Positions 1-5,081 of a DNA stretch of 5,081 nucleotides are shown in pieces. Origin of the DNA: Nitrososphaerota archaeon (GTDB taxonomy: Archaea; Thermoproteota; Nitrososphaeria; Nitrososphaerales; Nitrosopumilaceae). The position numbers and the translations under genes were made by a program. The notes beneath the pieces are model-generated. The model saw only the letters and a program-made list of their open reading frames with translations, did not search any database and was not told the origin of the DNA. The DNA lies in NCBI GenBank assembly GCA_018263495.1, contig JAANXC010000082.1, forward strand, positions 1 to 5,081. The letters run 5' to 3'. Position 1 is the first letter of the stretch. Every line of letters starts with the position of its first letter.

Positions 1-156
1 TTTCAGATGGACGCCGCAAGAACAAAAACTGAGAACATATCGATTGCCCTAATTCGTAGAATGATGCTTGATATTGATGATGAACATGATCTTGCATTTA
101 TGCTAAAACAAAATGACAAACTGGATTTTTGTAAAAAAATAGAGTCATGCTTCTAG
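1..156 (+). CDS. C-terminal fragment of an unrecognised protein
   Basis: Frame 1 is open from the window edge to a TAG at 154-156, giving 51 residues; the true start is probably outside the window, although an in-frame ATG lies at 7. The fragment is mixed-charge and looks alpha-helical, with an IALIRRMMLDIDDEHDL stretch and an end reading KKIESCF. It has no hydrophobic membrane segment. I do not recognise a family and assign no function. Its last 12 bases overlap the 3' end of the minus-strand CPBP protease gene, a compact tail-to-tail arrangement that supports a real gene end rather than a chance open frame. The fragment is short, so coding status is likely but not proven. Confidence 0.55.
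   Translation, partial: FQMDAARTKTENISIALIRRMMLDIDDEHDLAFMLKQNDKLDFCKKIESCF
133..139 (-). terminator. Oligo-T terminator candidate for the SUI1-CPBP unit
   Basis: On the minus strand a run of seven T lies 6 nt past the CPBP stop codon. Archaeal RNA polymerase often terminates at such oligo-T tracts without a hairpin. The run lies inside the converging plus-strand gene, so it could simply be its Lys codons. This is a weak, position-based call. Confidence 0.3.
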
Positions 157-1134
157 TGTCTGCTTTCTAGAATACACATAATTTAACACCAGAACCGCAA
201 CTGAAATTATTCCAGTTACAACTAGCATCAATTCGAGTGTGTTTAGCAAAGAATGTGAAAATGCATCACCTATAGAAATTTGATTAATATCAGCTACAAT
301 GTAGCCATAAGAAAAAATGAAATAGTTAGTTGCCCAGTGAATTAGAATAGCAGAAACAAACCCGTATCTGAAATATACCCATCCAATTATAATTCCACTA
401 GCAATAGCTTGTGCCAATTTACCAGTACTCCACGCTTCATCTGAAAAAATATGCGCCGCACCGAAAAGTATTCCTACTATAACAATCACCGACAACGCCT
501 TTTTCATATTTACATTACGAAGATTTTTCCATGGCCACCATAATGATTTTACAAAAAATTTAAAGGATAATTTATGCGAATATAACATAAAAAGTGGAAG
601 TCCAATCAGCACAACTCTAAAACCCAGTTCTTCTATTATTGGCGCAAGCGATATGTCAAAAAACTGAATTAGTTGGTTTGGTGCTTCTGGCTGCTCAATC
701 GAGATACCAACAAATTCCTGTACAGCAATTATGCCGCCAGACACAATCACTAGAATGGAAAACCATTTAATGACATCGACAATATAGTTGTCTTGGATTT
801 TATAATTTCCTTCAGAAATCATTGATTGCAATACGGCGGCAAAATTTTTCTTTGGACCAAACATTGCAACTGTGAAAAGAATCAGAAAAGTACACCATAT
901 TACAACAAACCCATCTCCTAACTCAAATTTTATTGGAACTTCAAAACCTATTCCCGCAAGAAAAAGGCTTAAGCTATCCATAGGATACTCGTGCGTTATA
1001 TTATCTCCAATTTCTGAATTGAAAATCAGATATGCCCCAGTGGGAAATGACAAAACCATCAAACAAAAAATTACTGATATTAATGCAGTATGCGGTATTG
1101 CTAGTCCTTGCAAAATTTTGTTTTTGGCTGACAC
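145..1134 (-). CDS. CPBP-family (CAAX/Abi-type) intramembrane glutamic protease
   Basis: A 329-residue polytopic membrane protein with about eight predicted hydrophobic helices. It carries the three CPBP signatures in order: EELGFR at E168-R173 (the EExxxR motif with the catalytic Glu pair), FGAAH ending at H228, and HWATN at H266-N270 (HxxxN). In Rce1-type members of this family these residues form the active site within the membrane and cleave prenylated CAAX proteins; many prokaryotic homologues have unknown substrates, and some are linked to bacteriocin immunity. All key residues are present, so it is probably active. The start is a GTG at 1134, 6 nt after the TGA of the SUI1 gene, separated by an A-rich run with no Shine-Dalgarno sequence. 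Co-transcription with SUI1 and translation by re-initiation are likely. The start could lie a few codons inside, but the first hydrophobic segment begins near residue 13, so little would change. The substrate is unknown. Confidence 0.88.
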   Translation of the reverse strand: MSAKNKILQGLAIPHTALISVIFCLMVLSFPTGAYLIFNSEIGDNITHEYPMDSLSLFLAGIGFEVPIKFELGDGFVVIWCTFLILFTVAMFGPKKNFAAVLQSMISEGNYKIQDNYIVDVIKWFSILVIVSGGIIAVQEFVGISIEQPEAPNQLIQFFDISLAPIIEELGFRVVLIGLPLFMLYSHKLSFKFFVKSLWWPWKNLRNVNMKKALSVIVIVGILFGAAHIFSDEAWSTGKLAQAIASGIIIGWVYFRYGFVSAILIHWATNYFIFSYGYIVADINQISIGDAFSHSLLNTLELMLVVTGIISVAVLVLNYVYSRKQTLEA

Positions 1135-1140
1135 TTTTTT

Positions 1141-1449
1141 TCAGTGTAATTCTATTGTTTCTTCAGCAAAACCAAGCTTTACCAACGTATCCTTAATTGT
1201 ATCTCTATGGTCACCCTGTAAAAACACATAGCCATCTTTTGCAGTTCCACCACACGCATATTTCTTTTTTAATTCTCTTCCAACATTTTCTAGGTTGTTA
1301 ATCTTAGGATCAAGTCCTTCAATCATGGTTCCTTTTTTCCTAAAACGTCGAGTCTCAAGACGTATTATAATATGAGTACTATCTTTGTCAAGATCACCAC
1401 AGGCGCACAAATCATCAGGAAGTCCACATGTATTACAAATAACCGCCAT
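1141..1449 (-). CDS. sui1: Archaeal translation initiation factor aIF1 (SUI1/eIF1 family)
   Basis: A 102-residue protein, the usual length for archaeal SUI1 proteins. aIF1 binds the small ribosomal subunit near the P site and enforces correct start-codon selection. The N-terminus has a Cys cluster (C5, C8, C15, C17: CNTCGLPDDLCAC) seen in many archaeal homologues and possibly binding zinc. The SUI1 fold follows from about residue 25: the basic loop region (RLETRRFRKKGTMIEGLD), then a helix (NVGRELKKKYACGG), then the conserved strand KDGYVFLQGDHRD and a C-terminal LVKLGF stretch. The ATG at 1449 puts the Cys cluster directly at the N-terminus, as in homologues. The gene diverges from the UPF0148 gene and is followed 6 nt later by the CPBP protease gene, so the two probably share a promoter. 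Confidence 0.95.
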   Translation of the reverse strand: MAVICNTCGLPDDLCACGDLDKDSTHIIIRLETRRFRKKGTMIEGLDPKINNLENVGRELKKKYACGGTAKDGYVFLQGDHRDTIKDTLVKLGFAEETIELH

Positions 1450-1450
1450 T

Positions 1451-1460
1451 ACTTCGAAGT
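1451..1460. repeat. Perfect 10-bp palindrome ACTTCGAAGT before the SUI1 start
   Basis: A perfect 10-bp inverted repeat with no spacer lies one base upstream of the SUI1 ATG. With no loop bases it is a poor RNA hairpin but could be a dimeric protein site. Short palindromes of this size arise by chance, so a regulatory role is only a possibility. Confidence 0.25.
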
Positions 1461-1492
1461 CTGATGCTTTATCACATTATTAAGCCTTATCG

Positions 1493-1500
1493 ATATAAAA
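1493..1500 (-). promoter_or_regulatory. TATA box candidate for the SUI1-CPBP unit
   Basis: Read on the minus strand this is TTTTATAT, a good match to the archaeal AT-rich TATA element. Its centre is about 48 nt upstream of the SUI1 ATG. With the usual TATA-to-start distance of about 26 nt, transcription would begin near 1470 and give a leader of roughly 20 nt. No Shine-Dalgarno sequence is visible in that leader. Confidence 0.4.
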
Positions 1501-1523
1501 TAAAGTAAATTACAAGATCCTAG

Positions 1524-1532
1524 TATTTTTTA
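1524..1532 (+). promoter_or_regulatory. TATA box candidate for the UPF0148-Sec61-beta-DUF2070 cluster
   Basis: TATTTTTTA is centred about 28 nt upstream of the TTG start of the UPF0148 gene. That is the distance expected if the transcript starts at or within a few bases of the start codon (leaderless). It lies about 25 bp from the opposing TATA-like box of the SUI1 gene, so the two divergent units would share one compact promoter region. Confidence 0.42.
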
Positions 1533-1555
1533 CAAACTAATTTTACGTTATATCA

Positions 1556-1882
1556 TTGCCAAATGATTTGACGCAAAAAGCAATTAAGATGATACTTAAC
1601 GGTGGTACTTTACTAAGTGAGCCATGCCCATATTGTAAAGGTGTAAGAGTTATGAAAGATGGTTATGCATTGTGTGTAAATTGTGGAAAAGAGCCAAAAC
1701 AAAAACCAACAAAAACACAGACTAAGGAAAAAAAATCTGTTTCTACCCTAAAAACACTAGAGCAGAAACTTGAAAAATTGTCTAGTCAACTCGAAGTGGA
1801 AAATGAACCAGCAAAACAACAGGAATTGATAAAATCCATTGATTCGTTAATAGACGTTATAGCAAAATTAAAGTCGAATTAA
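1556..1882 (+). CDS. UPF0148 / SSSCA1-like zinc-ribbon protein with coiled-coil tail
   Basis: A 108-residue soluble protein of the archaeal UPF0148 family, related to human Sjogren syndrome/scleroderma autoantigen 1 (ZNRD2). The order is a short helix (residues 5-14, LTQKAIKMIL), the family signature GGTLLSEPCPYC, and a four-Cys zinc ribbon (C24, C27, C40, C43). A Lys/Thr-rich linker follows at about 46-62, then a Lys/Glu/Leu-rich helix with coiled-coil character (about 63-106). The molecular function is not established. The start at 1556 is a TTG; the next in-frame ATG is 1589 (codon 12), which would delete the helix normally present before the signature, so TTG is preferred. No Shine-Dalgarno sequence is seen, but a TATA-like box sits 28 nt upstream. 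Sec61-beta begins 40 nt after its stop. Confidence 0.85.
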   Translation: MPNDLTQKAIKMILNGGTLLSEPCPYCKGVRVMKDGYALCVNCGKEPKQKPTKTQTKEKKSVSTLKTLEQKLEKLSSQLEVENEPAKQQELIKSIDSLIDVIAKLKSN

Positions 1883-1887
1883 AAAAG

Positions 1888-1894
1888 TTTTTAT
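1888..1894 (+). promoter_or_regulatory. Possible secondary TATA box before Sec61-beta
   Basis: TTTTTAT lies about 32 nt before the Sec61-beta ATG in the short gap after UPF0148. It could drive a separate short-leader transcript for Sec61-beta and DUF2070. The T-run could equally act as a weak oligo-T terminator for UPF0148, and read-through from the upstream promoter is also possible. Confidence 0.3.
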
Positions 1895-1922
1895 CTTCAC
1901 ACTTCTGCTTTCAATACTAAGT

Positions 1923-2090
1923 ATGGCTGATAAAAAGAAAAATGCACCATTACCGGCATCTAGTGCAGGTCTACTAAGGTTCTTTGAGGACGAAACCAAA
2001 GGAGTAAAGATTGATCCAAAAATCATCATTTCTATGCCAATAAGCATTGTTGCAGTCTCATGGGCTATAGAACTACTTCTAGCTCCGTAA
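1923..2090 (+). CDS. secG: Sec61-beta subunit of the archaeal protein translocase
   Basis: A 55-residue tail-anchored protein with the archaeal Sec61-beta layout. It has a short basic N-terminus (MADKKKNAPL), the conserved cytosolic signature PASSAGLLRFFEDE (residues 11-24), a short linker (KGVKIDPK), and one membrane helix (about 34-53) ending two residues from the C-terminus. Sec61-beta is the small accessory subunit of the SecYEbeta channel that secretes or inserts membrane proteins. The length is normal for the family. The ATG at 1923 is the only sensible start, and no Shine-Dalgarno sequence precedes it. The DUF2070 gene starts 5 nt after its TAA, so the two are almost certainly co-transcribed. 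The gene is short enough to be missed by length-filtered gene finding. Confidence 0.93.
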   Translation: MADKKKNAPLPASSAGLLRFFEDETKGVKIDPKIIISMPISIVAVSWAIELLLAP

Positions 2091-2095
2091 ATATC

Positions 2096-3838
2096 ATGTC
2101 TGATTCAAATGACATTCAAAACATTCACAGACGGTACACACTCACTCTAATTAATCCAGCATCGTTCTACGTTTCTTTATGTGGTTCTATCGCTGTTGCA
2201 TCCATAATTTCTTTTCTTTGTTTTAACAACTACATTCAAAATTATGAAATACTCTATCATCTGCCAGCTGTTGTAGGTGTATTACTTGCTATACAGTACT
2301 TAGATTCACGTTTTACTAAACATAAGGAATATTCAAAATCATTACACATGTCATTTTTTGGAAATACACTGTGGTTGATCACTATAGTAGGAGGAATTAT
2401 CGGATCTGCTATACTATCAAAGGAATCAACATTGTTTTATGTTGCTATTGGCATGTTCATATTTTCTAGCTTTAGGATTGGCATTATGACAACCACACTT
2501 GGAGTAAGCATGAAAAAAGCATGTGTATTGTGCTTTATCCAACCATTAGCAATGTTTCTTGTTCTAATTCCTATTGAGATGTGGTCTGTTCTTTACGATG
2601 TACAATCACTGGCGTTTGGAATTGCATTTTTAGCTGTAGCAGTTGTTTGGTCATATTTTACAAACAGATCTGGATTACCTGTGATAAAAAGCACACACAA
2701 GTTATTGCAAGCATATTTGCAGTCAGTTTCTCAAAATGATCCGAGTGATATGGAATCGATAATAATTGAAACATCGAAACCATCAAACATTTCAACATCC
2801 CAAATTCGTTTCTCCACAAATGATGACAAAAATGATTTTAGAATGATACTTCCTGATCTACACCCAGGTCCTTTCCATCCAGTTGGCGGCAGTGACATAC
2901 CACATAAAATCTACAAAACTATGAACTCGTCTGCGATGGTATTACATAGTATTTCTGACCATTCCCTTAACTTGCCCTCACAACAAGATGTGCAAGATTA
3001 TCTACAAGAATTATCAAAAAGTCATGTATCAACAAAAGGCGTGACATGTACGGAACCTGTTACTGTGCAGATAAACAAGGCGCATGTTGTTGGAATACGC
3101 CTCGATGATACAGCATTATTGTTTCTATCATTATCTCCACATGGTATGGAAGATGTTCCTATTATCATAAAGACAGAGATTGAACAAATAGCAAAAAACA
3201 GAAATTTCCAGCATGCGTTGATCGTTGATACGCATAATGCTATGGGAGGGGAGATATCGCAGGAGGACTCTCAAGATTTACTTACTGCTGCAAAAAATGT
3301 ACTTGACATTCTCATCACAAAAACGAACCATCCATTGCAATACGGTTATGCAAATTCACAATCTCTGAATATTCAATCTAATGATCTTGCTGGTGGCGGC
3401 ATTGGTATGCTTTGTCTTACTTTTGATCAAAAGAAATACTTTTTGTGTTGGGCAGATGCTAACAACATGGAAAACGGTGTGCGTGAAAAAATTATAACAC
3501 ATCTAAAAAACAACGGTTGCGAACTAGTTGAAATGTTCACTTCTGATACACACTCCACAACAATGGGAGTAAGAAACAGAAATGGTTATCATGAGCTTGG
3601 CAGTGTTACCAAACCAGAAAGATTAGCAAACTGGTGTCTATCTATTGCAAAGCAAGCGGAAAAAAATACTGCTTCAGGTAAGTTTGAAATATTAGAAAAT
3701 AGCGCAAAAGTTAGGGTTATGGGCACAGGAATTTTTGAGCATCTTTCCAGAGCACTCGATAACTCATTGAAGATGACACAGGGATTTATGGTATTATGCA
3801 CAGGAATTTTCTTATTGTCTATTTTTCTATGGTTCTAA
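2096..3838 (+). CDS. DUF2070 family polytopic membrane protein
   Basis: A 580-residue archaeal membrane protein recognised as DUF2070; its function is not established. The N-terminal third has about six hydrophobic helices (near 23-43, 52-68, 88-105, 110-130, 138-160, 166-186). A large soluble domain (about 190-560) follows, then a last hydrophobic helix at about 562-580 ending at the C-terminus. Basic residues around the N-terminus and after helix six suggest the soluble domain faces the cytoplasm. That domain contains His/Asp-rich motifs: LPDLHPGPFHPVGGSD (D254, H256, H261, D267), PHGMED (H349, E352, D353), VDTHN (D378, H380) and SDTHS (D484, H486). These resemble a metal-binding hydrolase centre, but that is inference. 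The start at 2096 is chosen because it gives a 5-nt gap after Sec61-beta. An in-frame ATG at 2060 would add 12 polar residues and overlap Sec61-beta by 31 bp. The 3' end overlaps the opposing nuclease gene by 20 bp. Confidence 0.9.
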   Translation: MSDSNDIQNIHRRYTLTLINPASFYVSLCGSIAVASIISFLCFNNYIQNYEILYHLPAVVGVLLAIQYLDSRFTKHKEYSKSLHMSFFGNTLWLITIVGGIIGSAILSKESTLFYVAIGMFIFSSFRIGIMTTTLGVSMKKACVLCFIQPLAMFLVLIPIEMWSVLYDVQSLAFGIAFLAVAVVWSYFTNRSGLPVIKSTHKLLQAYLQSVSQNDPSDMESIIIETSKPSNISTSQIRFSTNDDKNDFRMILPDLHPGPFHPVGGSDIPHKIYKTMNSSAMVLHSISDHSLNLPSQQDVQDYLQELSKSHVSTKGVTCTEPVTVQINKAHVVGIRLDDTALLFLSLSPHGMEDVPIIIKTEIEQIAKNRNFQHALIVDTHNAMGGEISQEDSQDLLTAAKNVLDILITKTNHPLQYGYANSQSLNIQSNDLAGGGIGMLCLTFDQKKYFLCWADANNMENGVREKIITHLKNNGCELVEMFTSDTHSTTMGVRNRNGYHELGSVTKPERLANWCLSIAKQAEKNTASGKFEILENSAKVRVMGTGIFEHLSRALDNSLKMTQGFMVLCTGIFLLSIFLWF

Positions 3839-4277
3839 TCTTTTCCAAGTTTCCATAAAACTCGTCAATAAACGAAGAAAACTGCATTATTGGAACGATA
3901 GGTACTCTGTTGACAAACCTAGTTTCCTCTTGGTATAACGTGACAATGACTGGAGCTGCTACAACTTCATCCATACTTGCTACATAATGTTTTACACGAT
4001 CTATTTGACTTAGAACAATTTTCTCAAGCGCAGAATTGGTCATCCTCTTCCAATGTTTGCAATCAATAAGTACCGCTGTACCAAGATGTATTCCAACCAC
4101 ATCTATTTCCATTGTAGGCTTCTTCATCCTAAAGTTACGTACAACTTCAAAGTTTTTTGATTCCAGTATCTCAGCTACCAGACCCTCAAAGTCTTTCCAA
4201 TCAACAGAACGTGAAGCCTCCTCAATAGGCATTCCAGTTTTTATAGCCAAAAGCGCAGTTTTCAGTTTGTTTTCCAT
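3819..4277 (-). CDS. PD-(D/E)XK nuclease-like protein (restriction endonuclease/Mrr-like fold)
   Basis: A 152-residue soluble protein with the core of the PD-(D/E)XK nuclease superfamily. It has a first helix with Glu (WKDFEGLVAEIL, E31 and E37), then the strand pair MEIDVVG (D59) and VLIDCKHWK (D72-x-K74), then a helix with Gln (SQIDRVKHYV, Q91). D59, D72 and K74 match the catalytic D-(D/E)xK triad that binds the metal ion, so DNA cleavage is plausible. Small stand-alone members include restriction endonucleases, Holliday-junction resolvases and repair nucleases; I cannot tell which applies. No methyltransferase or specificity subunit is visible nearby, which argues against a classic restriction system within this window. 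The ATG at 4277 is supported by GGTGAT 6 nt upstream. The gene is divergent from the solute-binding protein gene and tail-overlaps DUF2070. Confidence 0.8.
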   Translation of the reverse strand: MENKLKTALLAIKTGMPIEEASRSVDWKDFEGLVAEILESKNFEVVRNFRMKKPTMEIDVVGIHLGTAVLIDCKHWKRMTNSALEKIVLSQIDRVKHYVASMDEVVAAPVIVTLYQEETRFVNRVPIVPIMQFSSFIDEFYGNLEKIRTIEK

Positions 4278-4283
4278 AAAAAA

Positions 4284-4289
4284 ATCACC
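4284..4289 (-). promoter_or_regulatory. Shine-Dalgarno site GGTGAT for the nuclease gene
   Basis: On the minus strand GGTGAT sits 6 nt before the ATG at 4277 and can pair with the AUCACC part of the archaeal 16S rRNA 3' end. It is the clearest ribosome binding site in the window, where other starts lack one. It implies a transcript with a real leader and fixes the start codon. Confidence 0.55.
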
Positions 4290-4310
4290 GCATAGATTTT
4301 TTGTTAATGC

Positions 4311-4329
4311 TTAATGAACCTTAAATTAT
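4311..4329 (+). promoter_or_regulatory. TATA-like elements before the solute-binding protein gene
   Basis: Two AT-rich elements lie here: TTAATG (4311-4316; also repeated at 4304-4309) and TTAAATTAT (4321-4329). Each is about 25-28 nt upstream of one of the two in-frame start candidates, 4341 and 4350 respectively, which fits leaderless transcription from either. The sequence alone does not decide which is used. Confidence 0.35.
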
Positions 4330-4338
4330 GATAACATG

Positions 4339-4353
4339 TCATGTCTGACATGA
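4339..4353. repeat. 15-bp palindrome TCATGTC-T-GACATGA over the start codon
   Basis: A perfect inverted repeat with 7-bp arms around one central base covers both candidate start codons of the solute-binding protein gene (4341 and 4350). An extra copy of the half-site CATGTC lies directly upstream at 4335-4340. The position is right for an operator that would block transcription start, or for occluding the start codon in a hairpin-poor leader. No regulator is identified. Confidence 0.4.
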
Positions 4354-5081
4354 AATTTTGTCTAGTTTTCCTAGCGGTAATAGTCCTCCTATCACCACTT
4401 ATGCTACATGCTTCGTTTGCAGAAAAGGGAACGTTCGTTGACCAAGTCAAGTTCATCCAGTATTTGGATGAAAACACAGCACTTGAGGAAGTTCGAAATG
4501 GTAATCTGGACATTTACTTTTTTCGTGTGTCATCAGACAGGATAGAATCAAGCGAAGCAAGGGAGGGCATTCAGGTTTTTGAATCTACTGGAGGGTCATA
4601 CAGCATGCTGGTAAACCCATCCGTCTCTGAAAGTTTCAACCCATTTTCAATTACTGAGTTAAGATTCGCACTGAATTATCTCATAGATAGGAATCTAATT
4701 GTTAACGAACTTATTGGCGGTTATGGCAATACCATGATTTCAAACTATGGTATATTTGCCGCTGATTACCTTTCCATCATAGAGGAACTAGAGTCATTCC
4801 ATTTCAAATACAATCCTGCATTAGCTGATGAAATAATTTCACACGAGCTTGAAGAAGCTGGTGCTGAAAAAATTGACGGGTATTGGTATTACGATGGTGA
4901 ACAAATTGAAATTACATTTTTTATTAGAAGTGATGATCCCGTAAGAAAATCCATCGGCGGAATTCTGTCTTCAGAACTTGAAAAGATTGGTTTCAAGGTG
5001 AACAAGGATTTTGGTGATCTAAACAAGGCGTTCGTAGTTGTTTACGGTTCAAACCCAGCAGACCAGAAATGGCACCTTTAC
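4341..5081 (+). CDS. Secreted solute-binding protein, family 5 (peptide/nickel ABC transporter type), 3' end outside window
   Basis: The first 247 residues of an open frame running off the window. Residues 1-27 look like a secretory signal peptide, with hydrophobic core CLVFLAVIVLLSPLML and likely cleavage after ASFA. No lipobox Cys follows, so any anchor would be elsewhere. The mature part matches SBP family 5: TALEEVRNGNLDIYFFRV (about 46-63, the sensor-like 'al..G.iD' segment), then ITELRFALNYLIDRNLIVNE (about 104-123, the strongest signature), then the YNPALADEIISHELEEAG segment (about 157-174). Such proteins bind oligopeptides, nickel or similar ligands outside the membrane for an ABC importer. 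The N-terminal lobe segment of about 100 or more residues normally found before the ta-al-G-D motif is missing. An in-frame ATG at 4350 (MKFCLV) is an equally good start and gives a more typical basic signal-peptide N-terminus. The longer form is given here. Ligand unknown. Confidence 0.82.
   Translation, partial: MSDMKFCLVFLAVIVLLSPLMLHASFAEKGTFVDQVKFIQYLDENTALEEVRNGNLDIYFFRVSSDRIESSEAREGIQVFESTGGSYSMLVNPSVSESFNPFSITELRFALNYLIDRNLIVNELIGGYGNTMISNYGIFAADYLSIIEELESFHFKYNPALADEIISHELEEAGAEKIDGYWYYDGEQIEITFFIRSDDPVRKSIGGILSSELEKIGFKVNKDFGDLNKAFVVVYGSNPADQKWHLY

Noticed and set aside
872..1231. Plus-strand open frame of 119 codons
   Set aside because: It lies antisense to the CPBP protease and SUI1 genes, both strongly supported by motifs. 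Its translation shows no recognisable domain.
2060..2095. Longer DUF2070 start at the ATG at 2060
   Set aside because: It would overlap Sec61-beta by 31 bp and add 12 polar residues with no family support; the ATG at 2096 gives a normal 5-nt operon gap.
3589..3801. Minus-strand open frame of 70 codons
   Set aside because: Entirely antisense to the DUF2070 coding region, with no domain and no ribosome binding site noted.
3819..4277. Classic restriction-modification or defence system around the PD-(D/E)XK protein
   Set aside because: No methyltransferase, specificity, helicase or toxin-antitoxin gene is present in the flanks; neighbours are DUF2070 and a solute-binding protein.
4036..4314. 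Plus-strand open frame of 92 codons
   Set aside because: Antisense to the nuclease gene, whose catalytic motifs and Shine-Dalgarno site identify the true strand.
4304..4513. Minus-strand open frame of 69 codons
   Set aside because: Antisense to the signal peptide and first part of the solute-binding protein; the plus-strand frame continues open to the window edge with family signatures.
1..5081. tRNA, rRNA, CRISPR array, insertion sequence or integration site
   Set aside because: Reading both strands showed no cloverleaf-like tRNA segments, regularly spaced repeats, transposase-like frames or long terminal inverted repeats.

Overview
The window looks like chromosomal DNA from an ammonia-oxidising archaeon of the Nitrososphaerota (Thaumarchaeota), most likely of the Nitrosopumilus type. 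The evidence is AT-rich DNA and archaeal-type informational and secretion genes: an aIF1/SUI1 with an N-terminal Cys cluster, a 55-residue Sec61-beta, a DUF2070 membrane protein and a UPF0148 zinc-ribbon protein. Most starts lack a Shine-Dalgarno sequence and instead have TATA-like boxes about 20-35 nt upstream, as expected for leaderless or short-leader archaeal transcripts. The lineage is inferred from gene content and style, not from a search.

Layout: (1) positions 1-156 hold the C-terminal end of an unrecognised plus-strand gene. (2) A minus-strand pair, aIF1/SUI1 (1449-1141) followed 6 nt later by a CPBP-family intramembrane protease (1134-145), probably forms one transcription unit and runs tail-to-tail into the first gene. 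(3) A 106-bp divergent intergenic region (1450-1555) carries TATA-like boxes on both strands. (4) A plus-strand cluster follows: UPF0148 zinc-ribbon/coiled-coil protein (1556-1882), Sec61-beta (1923-2090, only 56 codons with stop), and DUF2070 (2096-3838), which starts 5 nt after the Sec61-beta stop. (5) A minus-strand PD-(D/E)XK nuclease-like protein (4277-3819) overlaps the DUF2070 3' end by 20 bp. (6) Divergent from it, after a 63-bp gap, a secreted family-5-type solute-binding protein begins at 4341 and runs off the window.

Functional picture: the window mixes translation initiation (aIF1), membrane protein insertion (Sec61-beta) and membrane-protein processing (CPBP protease, possibly DUF2070), with a nuclease and an uptake protein beside them. 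I see no mobile element, CRISPR array, tRNA or rRNA, and no gene-free stretch longer than about 106 bp. Nothing here clearly amounts to a new multi-gene system. The most interesting leads are the His/Asp motif set in DUF2070 next to Sec61-beta, the apparent absence of the usual N-terminal segment in the solute-binding protein, and a 15-bp palindrome over that protein's start codon.
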